From the NCBI GenBank assembly GCA_937896185.1, contig CALBMG010000184.1:1-8606 (forward strand): DNA of 8,606 bases, in the 5' to 3' direction. The first letter of the stretch is position 1. The number at the start of each line of letters is the position of its first letter. A model generated the notes under the pieces. That model worked only from the letters and a program-made list of their open reading frames with translations, was not told the DNA's origin and ran no database searches. This DNA comes from an uncultured Microbacteriaceae bacterium (GTDB lineage Bacteria; Actinomycetota; Actinomycetes; Actinomycetales; Microbacteriaceae). Below, in pieces: positions 1 through 5,643 of this stretch. A program made the position numbers and the translations under genes.

Positions 1-387
1 GTCCTTGGCCGCCTGATTGAAAGCGGCGATGCCCATTTCCTCGATCTGGCTCTTGTCAGTAATTCCCAGCTGACGTTCGGCTTCGAGCTCTGCGGGCAAA
101 CCGTGGGTGTCCCAGCCGAAGCGGCGGTGAACCTGCTTTCCGCGCATGGTTTGGTACCGAGGGAATAGGTCCTTGGCATAGCCGGTCAACAGGTGGCCGT
201 AGTGAGGAAGTCCGTTGGCAAATGGAGGGCCGTCATAGAACACCCATTCGTCGCACCCTTCACGGTTCGCGATCGACCGCCGGAATGTGTCCGCTTCTTT
301 CCAGGACGCGAGTACATCTTGCTCGATGTCGGGGAAACGCGGCGACGGGGTTACTCCGTTGTCGGGGCGGTGCTGGGGGTACGTCAT
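1..387 (-). CDS. ileS: Isoleucyl-tRNA synthetase, N-terminal 129 residues (3' part outside window)
   Basis: Charges tRNA-Ile with isoleucine in the cytoplasm (class I synthetase). Seen: reading from an ATG at 387 down to base 1 gives 129 residues with no stop. The class I signature is in the HYGH form at residues 62-65, within [12 protein letters not shown], followed by GWDTHGLP at 91-98, both typical of IleRS. HYGH instead of HIGH is the usual form in the eukaryote-like IleRS type 2 group that actinobacteria carry, a type generally associated with low mupirocin sensitivity (family knowledge, not tested here). The start is fixed by a strong AAGGAG at 392-397, four bases from the ATG, and this is the same site hidden by the leader riboswitch. 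The editing domain, KMSKS loop and anticodon-binding domain lie beyond the window edge. Identity is very secure. Confidence 0.97.
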   Translation of the reverse strand, partial: MTYPQHRPDNGVTPSPRFPDIEQDVLASWKEADTFRRSIANREGCDEWVFYDGPPFANGLPHYGHLLTGYAKDLFPRYQTMRGKQVHRRFGWDTHGLPAELEAERQLGITDKSQIEEMGIAAFNQAAKD

Positions 388-392
388 GACTC

Positions 393-449
393 TCCTTGTG
401 GTGTCACGAGGACGCAGCAACTGTTAGTTGCCACGCGGTACCACCCCGC
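393..449 (-). promoter_or_regulatory. Antisequestrator / sequestrator switch of the ileS T-box
   Basis: Antisequestrator: helix A1 is GCGGGG (449-444) with CCTCGT (411-406), allowing G-U pairs. The seven-base bulge TGGTACC (443-437) carries TGGT, complementary to an ACCA tRNA 3' end (discriminator A plus CCA). Helix A2 is GCGTGGCAAC (436-427) with GTTGCTGCGT (421-412) around the loop TAACA. Sequestrator: TCCT (412-409) pairs with AGGA of the Shine-Dalgarno (396-393), with an inner GTG (407-405) / CAC (400-398) helix. Bases 405-412 are shared, so the two folds exclude each other: uncharged tRNA stabilises the first and frees the ribosome site. Confidence 0.85.
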
Positions 450-534
450 TTGCCGGTTTGGGTAACCGACCACTCTGTGACGCGATGACGGGCGCACCCG
501 CACGGATCTAATTAGCCGAGGCTGTTCTTCCGTG

Positions 535-563
535 GACTCCCCGGTGATGGCCGGTTCACTGTC
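535..563 (-). promoter_or_regulatory. T-box Stem I with AUC (isoleucine) specifier in the terminal loop
   Basis: Lower stem GAC (563-561) pairs with GTC (537-535). Next is an internal loop with AGTGA on the 5' side and GGA on the 3' side, resembling the S-turn (loop E) of T-box specifier domains. The upper stem is CCGG (554-551) with CCGG (544-541), closing a six-base loop CCATCA (550-545). The loop holds ATC at 548-546, which pairs with the GAU anticodon of tRNA-Ile, followed by the usual purine A. There is no distal Stem I arm for tRNA elbow stacking. The specifier agrees with the downstream gene, which strongly supports the call. Confidence 0.88.
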
Positions 564-572
564 GTTGGGTAT

Positions 573-601
573 ATCTTATCCGCAGGTCAGACCCGATTGA
601 A
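573..601 (-). promoter_or_regulatory. Candidate ileS promoter
   Basis: A -10 hexamer TAAGAT (578-573) lies 17 bases from a weak -35 TTCAAT (601-596). A start near 566 would place the first base three nucleotides before T-box Stem I, as expected. The -35 lies inside the last codons of tetR, so ileS is probably transcribed on its own as well as possibly by readthrough from tetR. Inferred from hexamers and spacing only. Confidence 0.6.
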
Positions 602-1123
602 GATTTCGGTGATTGAGGCACGGCCTGGGCTGGAAGTGATCCATTCACGCCATGCGGCGACGAGGCGGCCGGTGGTTGAGTACACCCGTGCTCTGTCGGC
701 GACCGAGAATGGTTCGTTTACCCCCTCGAATCGGGCAACGATCCGTGACAGTGTTGCAAGGCGCGGCATGGCGCTCGCGAGAATTTCGTCGTTGGCACCG
801 ATCATGTCACTGAACAGTAATCCGACGGACGAGGAATGGTCCGATCCTTCATCGAAGACAGCGTAAAGACCGTCGTCGAGGCTGTCACCGTTGAGCGCTC
901 GTTCATTGAGCAGTCCCAGTTGTTGGTCGATGGGGCTCCACAGCACGTCGGCTTTGGTCGGGAAGTACGAGAAGAAGCTGGTTCGGCTCACTCCGGCACG
1001 CTGCGCAATATCGGAGATGCTGGTGGCGTCATAACCCTGTTCGAGAAAGAGTTCGTTGGCTGCATCCTCTAACGTCGCGCGCGAGGACACGCGAGGACGT
1101 CCTCGGAGGGGATTTCGTGTCAT
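587..1123 (-). CDS. TetR/AcrR-family transcriptional repressor
   Basis: DNA-binding one-component regulator, probably of the divergent transporter gene. The 178-residue product has the TetR N-terminal layout: a basic leader (GRPR near residue 8), helix 1 around residues 17-30 ending in LEQGYDATS, a helix-turn-helix at about 36-52 (SISDIAQRAGVSRTSFFSYF), and FPTKADVLW just after, where the family usually has YF-x-K-x-x-L. The C-terminal ligand domain (about 65-178) is short and not recognisable, so no ligand can be named. The ATG at 1123 has no clear Shine-Dalgarno; a -10-like TACAGA at 1138-1133 suggests a very short or leaderless transcript. It sits head to head with the transporter, the usual arrangement for TetR control of an adjacent gene. 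Family call is secure; the target is inferred from position. Confidence 0.9.
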   Translation of the reverse strand: MTRNPLRGRPRVSSRATLEDAANELFLEQGYDATSISDIAQRAGVSRTSFFSYFPTKADVLWSPIDQQLGLLNERALNGDSLDDGLYAVFDEGSDHSSSVGLLFSDMIGANDEILASAMPRLATLSRIVARFEGVNEPFSVADRARVYSTTGRLVAAWREWITSSPGRASITEIFNRV

Positions 1124-1152
1124 AGGATTATTTCTGTACTGAGTCCAATAAA

Positions 1153-1171
1153 TGGGTCACTGTGCGATCCA
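1153..1171. promoter_or_regulatory. Candidate TetR operator (imperfect palindrome)
   Basis: TGGGTC (1153-1158) and GATCCA (1166-1171) form an inverted repeat with one mismatch around a seven-base spacer, the 15-19 bp size usual for TetR operators. It lies midway between the divergent starts. It overlaps GTGACC (1160-1155 on the minus strand), a possible tetR -35, and lies just before CATAAT (1178-1183), a possible -10 for the transporter, so one bound dimer could block both genes. Pairing is imperfect and there is no second copy, hence modest confidence. Confidence 0.35.
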
Positions 1172-1183
1172 CACTCCCATAAT
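1156..1183 (+). promoter_or_regulatory. Weak candidate promoter of the transporter gene
   Basis: CATAAT at 1178-1183 matches the -10 consensus at five of six bases. The best -35 is a poor GTCACT at 1156-1161, with a 16-base spacer. A start near 1190 leaves about nine bases before the GTG at 1199, so the GAAAGAA at 1188-1194 would be at the very 5' end of the transcript. This is the only promoter-like signal in the 75-bp gap on this strand. Confidence 0.3.
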
Positions 1184-1198
1184 CACCGAAAGAACGCC

Positions 1199-2476
1199 GT
1201 GAACACAACCACAGCTCCCCATGGTCGGCGCGTCGCAATCGCGAGCCTCGTCGGCACCGCGCTCGAATCCTACGACCAATATGTCTTTGCCTGGCTGGCC
1301 GCGCTCTTTGTAGGGCCGCTCTTCTTCGAGCCACTCGGCACCGTCGGCGGCACACTTGCCGCATTCGCCACCTTTGGAGTCACCTTCATCGTTCGACCAC
1401 TCGGTGGAATCATCTTTGGCTACATCGGCGACCGATACGGTCGACGCATCACCCTCATCACCACAGTCACCATGATTGGACTCGCAACCGGACTCGTGGG
1501 ACTGCTGCCCACGTACGCACAGGGCGGCTGGACCGGGGCAATCATCCTCGTCGCATTGCGGCTACTAGAAGGCCTGTCGCTTGGCGGCGAATGGGGCGGC
1601 GCCGTCGCAATGAGCGCAGAACATGCTTCCGCTGACCGACGCGGAATTGCCGCGACACTCCCCCAGCTGGGGTCCCCCATCGGCAGCATCCTGTCCAACT
1701 CGGTCTGGCTTGCCATCTTCATCCTCATTCCCTACGACCAGATCGCAGAATGGGCATGGCGAATCCCCCTGCTGACGGCACTTCCGTTGCTGCTGGTCTC
1801 GCTGTACTTGCGCTGGGGACTGCCCGAAAGCCCCGAATTTCTTGCGAACAAGGACACGACCCCACGCGGTTTACTGCCCCTGGCCGCAGTATTCCGACAC
1901 GCGCCCGTTGCCTTCTTGGTCGCAATCGGTGCCGCACTGCTCGGACATGGCTCGTACACCGTCATGAACACGTACACACTGAACTACGGCGCATACACAC
2001 TCGGATACGACTACATGCAGATGACAATGGCGCTGACCATCGGGGGCATCGTGCAGCTGATCGCGATCCCATTGTTCGGCGTCTGGGCCAATCGGGTGGG
2101 ATCCGCCCGAATCGTCGCGGCCGGCGCCCTGGGCACACTCGTTGTGGCCATCCCCCTGTATTGGTTAATCCAGGACGGCTCCATGACGCTGCTGATCGCC
2201 ATCATGATTATCGGAGGCATCTTGCCCACCGCAGCATGGGCTGGACTCGGCGGAACGATGGAAACCCTGTTCGATGCTCGAATTCGCATGACCGCTCTGT
2301 CCTTGGCATACAACATCGCTGCTGCCATTGCCGCGACTCTTCCGTTCGTCCTGACGTTTGCCCAGACCACCACAGACAACGCGTGGTGGCACCCCGCCAT
2401 CGTCCTGATGGCGATGTCGTTGATCACGCTGGTGTCTGCTGTCGCCGCACACCGCATGGCTCAGAAACAGACATAA
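1199..2476 (+). CDS. MFS transporter, metabolite:H+ symporter (MHS) type
   Basis: Inner-membrane secondary transporter, likely proton-coupled uptake of a small organic solute. The 425-residue product is almost entirely hydrophobic, with about twelve membrane segments. Family landmarks: GTALESYDQYVFAW (19-32), where MHS proteins normally read E-W-Y-D-F; RPLGG followed by motif A GYIGDRYGRR (74-83); RLLEGLSLGGEWGGA (121-135), the characteristic MHS block; AEHAS-x-x-RRG (140-149); WRIPLL (187-192); and LPESPEF (208-214) before the central loop. Relatives include ProP, KgtP and shikimate or citrate carriers, so the substrate is open. The GTG start at 1199 has a weak GAAAGAA four bases upstream. 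The divergent tetR gene is the probable regulator. Family is sure, substrate unknown. Confidence 0.93.
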   Translation: MNTTTAPHGRRVAIASLVGTALESYDQYVFAWLAALFVGPLFFEPLGTVGGTLAAFATFGVTFIVRPLGGIIFGYIGDRYGRRITLITTVTMIGLATGLVGLLPTYAQGGWTGAIILVALRLLEGLSLGGEWGGAVAMSAEHASADRRGIAATLPQLGSPIGSILSNSVWLAIFILIPYDQIAEWAWRIPLLTALPLLLVSLYLRWGLPESPEFLANKDTTPRGLLPLAAVFRHAPVAFLVAIGAALLGHGSYTVMNTYTLNYGAYTLGYDYMQMTMALTIGGIVQLIAIPLFGVWANRVGSARIVAAGALGTLVVAIPLYWLIQDGSMTLLIAIMIIGGILPTAAWAGLGGTMETLFDARIRMTALSLAYNIAAAIAATLPFVLTFAQTTTDNAWWHPAIVLMAMSLITLVSAVAAHRMAQKQT

Positions 2477-2483
2477 ATTGATT

Positions 2484-2514
2484 GCGCCCGCCCGTGTTTC
2501 ACGCGAGCGGGCGC
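2484..2514 (+). terminator. Hairpin terminator after the transporter gene (no T-run)
   Basis: An eight-base perfect stem, GCGCCCGC (2484-2491) with GCGGGCGC (2507-2514), encloses an inner CGTG-TTT-CACG hairpin (2493-2503). It begins eight bases after the transporter stop codon. No T tract follows, which is common for terminators of GC-rich actinobacteria. It separates the transporter from the valS promoter. Confidence 0.65.
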
Positions 2515-2524
2515 TGTCATGCCT

Positions 2525-2544
2525 TCAGGTCGTGCCGAACCTGA
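2525..2544. repeat. Inverted repeat overlapping the valS -35 region
   Basis: TCAGGT (2525-2530) and ACCTGA (2539-2544) are perfect complements separated by eight bases. The right arm covers four bases of the valS -35 hexamer. It could be a protein-binding site or chance; no partner copy was seen in the window. Confidence 0.3.
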
Positions 2545-2569
2545 CAAGGACACTGCCCGCTGGTAGATT
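2541..2569 (+). promoter_or_regulatory. valS operon promoter
   Basis: CTGACA (2541-2546) and TAGATT (2564-2569) are separated by exactly 17 bases, a good housekeeping-sigma arrangement matching consensus at five and four of six positions. A start near 2576 gives a leader of about 49 bases. That is too short for a T-box, and no T-box sequence is present. Confidence 0.65.
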
Positions 2570-2583
2570 AGAGACACATTTGA

Positions 2584-2602
2584 GGCATCACCACGCGATG
2601 CC
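2584..2602 (+). promoter_or_regulatory. Hairpin in the valS 5' leader
   Basis: GGCATC (2584-2589) pairs perfectly with GATGCC (2597-2602) around the seven-base loop ACCACGC. The hairpin ends ten bases before the weak ribosome site GAAAGAG (2612-2618) and 22 bases before the GTG start. It may only stabilise or shape the leader; it does not cover the ribosome site. Confidence 0.4.
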
Positions 2603-2624
2603 GCCGATATCGAAAGAGTGAATC

Positions 2625-5195
2625 GTGTCCCACGAAATCCCCGAAAAGCCCGCCCTCGAAGGACTGGAAGCAAAGTGGGGTGAAACCTGGGAGACCGAAG
2701 GCACCTACTCATTCGATCGCGCACGTGCCGTGCAACTGGGCAAAGAAAGCGTGTTCTCGGTTGACACCCCTCCGCCCACCGCATCTGGTTCTCTACATAT
2801 CGGCCACGTCTTCAGCTACACCCACATGGACCTGGCCGCCCGCTACCAGCGCCTCAACGGCAAGGTAATTTTTTACCCCATGGGCTGGGACGACAATGGC
2901 CTTCCCACGGAACGACGCGTACAGAACTATTACGGCGTGCGCTGTGACCCCACACTGCCCTACATCGACGGCTTTGTTCCCCCGTTTGAAGGTGGCGACA
3001 ACAAGTCCTCAAAGGCCGCCGACCAGGTGCCCATCTCGCGACGCAATTTCATCGAACTGTGCGAAAAACTGACCGTCGAGGACGAAAAGCAGTTCGAAGA
3101 CCTGTGGCGCACCCTCGGACTCTCGGTTGACTGGAAGCAGACCTACCGGACCATCGGAGACGAATCACAGCGGACGGCGCAACGAGCCTTCTTGCGCAAC
3201 GTGAAGCGGGGCGAGGCCTACCAGGCCGACGCACCCACGCTGTGGGACGTCACCTTCCGCACCGCCGTCGCACAGGCGGAACTCGAAGACAAAGAGATGC
3301 CGGGCGCCTATCACTCCATCGTGTTCCACGGCGCGAACGGCGATATCACCATTGACACCACCCGGCCCGAACTTCTGCCGGCATGTGTGGCCCTCGTGGC
3401 TCACCCTGAGGACGAACGTTATAAGCCACTGTTCGGCACAACCGTCCGCACCCCCCTATTTGGCGTCGAAGTTCCGGTGATGCCTCACCACCTCGCACAG
3501 CCCGACAAGGGAACCGGTATCGCGATGGTGTGTACGTTCGGCGACACTACCGACGTCACGTGGTGGCGCGAGCTGCAGTTGCCGACACGCGCAATCATGG
3601 GTTTCGACGGTCGCATCGTCAGCGAAGCGCCCGCCGGAATTGACTCCGAAGAGCAGCGCGCAATTTATGCCGAACTGGCAGGAAAAACCGTGTTCAGCGC
3701 CAAGGCGCGAATCGTTGAACTGTTGACCGAATCGGGTGAAATGATCGGTCAGGCACGACCAATCCAGCACCCGGTGAAGTTCTTCGAAAAGGGCGACAAG
3801 CCTTTGGAAATTGTGACCACGCGTCAGTGGTACATCTCAAACGGAGCCAAGGACGAGTCCCTGCGCAGCCGCCTCCTCGAGCGCGGAACTCAGGTCGACT
3901 TCCACCCCGATTTCATGCGGGTGCGTTACGACAACTGGGTTGAAGGACTCAACGGTGACTGGCTGATCTCGCGTCAGCGGTTCTTCGGCGTCCCCATTCC
4001 CGTGTGGTACCCGCTCGATGCTGACGGAAACCCCGTCTATGACTCCCCCATCCTCCCCGCCGAGGAAAGCCTTCCCGTCGACCCCACATCGCAGGCGGCT
4101 CCCGGTTACACCGAAGACCAACGCGGCAAGGCCGGCGGATTCCAGGGCGAACTTGACATCATGGACACGTGGGCGACCTCGTCACTGACCCCACAGATTG
4201 CGGGTCGTTGGGCCGAAGACGACGAATTGTGGAACCTCGTTTTCCCCTATTCATTGCGCTCACAAGGTCAGGACATCATCCGAACTTGGTTGTTCTCCAC
4301 GGTTCTTCGCGCCGAGCTCGAACACGGTCAGGCTCCGTGGGCTAACGCGGGAATTTCCGGTTTCATCGTGGACCCCGATCGTAAGAAAATGTCCAAGTCC
4401 AAGGGCAATGTTGTGACGCCTCAGGGAATGTTGGACGAGCACGGTTCCGACGCTGTCCGCTACTGGGCCGCCTCGAGCCGACTGGGCACCGACGCAGCAT
4501 TCGACCCCGAAAACCCGAAGCAGATCAAGATCGGTCGTCGACTGGCAATCAAGGTTCTCAACGCCGCAAAGTTCGTCTACTCGTTCGCCCACACCGACGG
4601 TGCCGAAGTTACTGAGGAACTCGACCGTGACATGCTGCGCCGACTCGCTGAAGTCGTCCGCAGTGCAACGGAATCGTACGAGAAATTCGACCACGCTCGC
4701 GCACTCGAGGTCACCGAACAGTTCTTCTGGACCTTCACCGACGACTATCTCGAACTCGTCAAGGAACGCGCATACCGCGAAGCCGGATCCGAGGGTCAGG
4801 CCAGCGCCGTGGCCGCGCTTCGACTCGCGATCGACGTGTTCCTGCGCCTGTTGGCACCCGTGCTCCCGTTTGCGACGGAAGAAGTGTGGCGTTGGACTCA
4901 TGCCGGTTCCATTCACACCAGCTCGTGGCCGACCGTGGCCGAAATTCCCGTGAACGGCGAATCCAACGGACTGCTCGACCTGTGCGGCGCCGCACTGGTC
5001 GGCATCCGTGGCGCCAAAACGGAGGCTAAAGCATCTCAAAAAACACCGGTCACACATGCCGTCATCGAAGGCCCTGCAGCACTTGCCGCGGCACAGGCCG
5101 ACCTTGCCGCTGTGGGACGCATCGTTGAACTCGAATTGCGCACGGCAGACACGGTCGCCGTAGTCAGCATTGTGTTGGAAGAAGCCGCAGAATAG
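2625..5195 (+). CDS. valS: Valyl-tRNA synthetase, short archaeal-like (type 2) form
   Basis: Joins valine to tRNA-Val in the cytoplasm, with editing of mischarged threonine. The 856-residue product has the class I HIGH motif at 58-61 (SGSLHIGH), GWDDNGLPTERR at 87-98, the CP1 editing domain from about 200 to 390 with TTRPEL at 245-250 and KGTGIAMVCTFGD at 295-307, ISRQRFFGVPIPVW at 448-461, DIMDTWATSS at 511-520, and KMSKS at 588-592. The anticodon-binding helical domain follows from about 640. The C-terminal coiled-coil arm usual in bacterial ValRS is not seen; the protein ends with a short alpha/beta-like tail. This layout fits the ValS type 2 group shared by archaea and some bacteria. The GTG at 2625 has GAAAGAG six bases upstream. 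It is the first gene of a three-gene unit and its TAG overlaps the next start by one base. Confidence 0.96.
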   Translation: MSHEIPEKPALEGLEAKWGETWETEGTYSFDRARAVQLGKESVFSVDTPPPTASGSLHIGHVFSYTHMDLAARYQRLNGKVIFYPMGWDDNGLPTERRVQNYYGVRCDPTLPYIDGFVPPFEGGDNKSSKAADQVPISRRNFIELCEKLTVEDEKQFEDLWRTLGLSVDWKQTYRTIGDESQRTAQRAFLRNVKRGEAYQADAPTLWDVTFRTAVAQAELEDKEMPGAYHSIVFHGANGDITIDTTRPELLPACVALVAHPEDERYKPLFGTTVRTPLFGVEVPVMPHHLAQPDKGTGIAMVCTFGDTTDVTWWRELQLPTRAIMGFDGRIVSEAPAGIDSEEQRAIYAELAGKTVFSAKARIVELLTESGEMIGQARPIQHPVKFFEKGDKPLEIVTTRQWYISNGAKDESLRSRLLERGTQVDFHPDFMRVRYDNWVEGLNGDWLISRQRFFGVPIPVWYPLDADGNPVYDSPILPAEESLPVDPTSQAAPGYTEDQRGKAGGFQGELDIMDTWATSSLTPQIAGRWAEDDELWNLVFPYSLRSQGQDIIRTWLFSTVLRAELEHGQAPWANAGISGFIVDPDRKKMSKSKGNVVTPQGMLDEHGSDAVRYWAASSRLGTDAAFDPENPKQIKIGRRLAIKVLNAAKFVYSFAHTDGAEVTEELDRDMLRRLAEVVRSATESYEKFDHARALEVTEQFFWTFTDDYLELVKERAYREAGSEGQASAVAALRLAIDVFLRLLAPVLPFATEEVWRWTHAGSIHTSSWPTVAEIPVNGESNGLLDLCGAALVGIRGAKTEAKASQKTPVTHAVIEGPAALAAAQADLAAVGRIVELELRTADTVAVVSIVLEEAAE

Positions 5196-5638
5196 TGGCC
5201 CTGCACATTCGCCCCATTGGCCCTCTCGACCACGAGGAATGGCGTGAGCTGTTCCGCGCGTACGGCGTGTTCTACAAGTCGGAATTCACTGACACTCAAA
5301 TGGACACCGTCTGGTCGTGGCTGATGGACCCCCAGCATCCTCACACTGCCTGGGTCGCGGAAATCGACGGTGCACTGGTGGGTTTTGGGCACATGCGGCA
5401 GCACTCTGACACGTTCACCGGCGGGCCCGCCTGGTTCCTTGACGATCTCTACACGAGCGAGGGCGCGCGGGGGCATGGAGTCGCAACGGGAATCATCGCC
5501 GCCCTCCGTTCTCATGCCGATGCACACGGTGGCGGCACCATCTCGTGGATTACCGCCGATGACAACCACACCGCGCAACGCGTCTATGACCGTGTTGCAC
5601 GGCGAACACACTGGGTAACCTACGAGCTGTCGTCCTAG
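5195..5638 (+). CDS. GNAT-family N-acetyltransferase
   Basis: Predicted acetyl-CoA-dependent acyltransferase of unknown substrate, cytoplasmic. The 147-residue product spans one GNAT domain: FLDDLYTSEGARGHGVATGI (81-100) contains the acetyl-CoA pyrophosphate loop R-x-x-G-x-A at 92-97, and SWITADDNHTAQRVYDR (117-133) is the second conserved block, with Asn124 and Tyr131 in the usual places. The GTG start shares its G with the valS stop (TAGTG at 5193-5197), and GGAAGAAG inside valS (5177-5184) can serve as ribosome site, so translation is probably coupled. Position in the valS operon suggests a housekeeping role, but nothing shows whether it acts on protein, peptide or small molecule. Confidence 0.9.
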   Translation: MALHIRPIGPLDHEEWRELFRAYGVFYKSEFTDTQMDTVWSWLMDPQHPHTAWVAEIDGALVGFGHMRQHSDTFTGGPAWFLDDLYTSEGARGHGVATGIIAALRSHADAHGGGTISWITADDNHTAQRVYDRVARRTHWVTYELSS

Positions 5639-5643
5639 CCATC

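Larger units (their letters stand above)
391..566 (-). promoter_or_regulatory. Translational T-box riboswitch in the ileS leader
   Basis: Leader RNA that senses uncharged tRNA-Ile and controls ileS translation. Seen in 5' to 3' order on the minus strand: Stem I at 563-535 with an AUC specifier; Stem II (CACGGA 534-529 with TCCGTG 506-501); a hairpin CGGG-TGCG-CCCG at 500-489 whose loop can pair with CGCG at 484-481, a candidate IIA/B pseudoknot; Stem III (CGGTT 468-464 with AACCG 458-454); the conserved T-box run GGGGTGGTACCGCG (447-434) inside an antisequestrator at 449-406; and a sequestrator hairpin over the Shine-Dalgarno. There is no T-run terminator between the T-box and the ATG, so control should act on translation. 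This matches the known actinobacterial ileS T-box class with an ultrashort Stem I. Pairings were found by eye and no folding energies were computed. Confidence 0.95.

Noticed and set aside
193..465. Plus-strand 90-residue open frame
   Set aside because: It runs antisense through ileS and the T-box core, has no family features, and the opposite strand has an unmistakable gene and riboswitch.
489..500. CGGG-TGCG-CCCG hairpin as an intrinsic terminator
   Set aside because: No T-run follows and it lies before the T-box core; it fits better as a structural element of the riboswitch.
1750..2481. Plus-strand 243-residue open frame inside the transporter gene
   Set aside because: Arg/His-rich out-of-frame translation of a membrane protein gene; typical GC-rich shadow.
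2477..2624. Possible T-box upstream of valS
   Set aside because: The T-box core is absent, and the leader after the likely start is about 49 bases, too short for one.
4260..5057. Minus-strand 265-residue open frame antisense to valS
   Set aside because: No recognisable domain, and the valS frame is fully conserved across this span.
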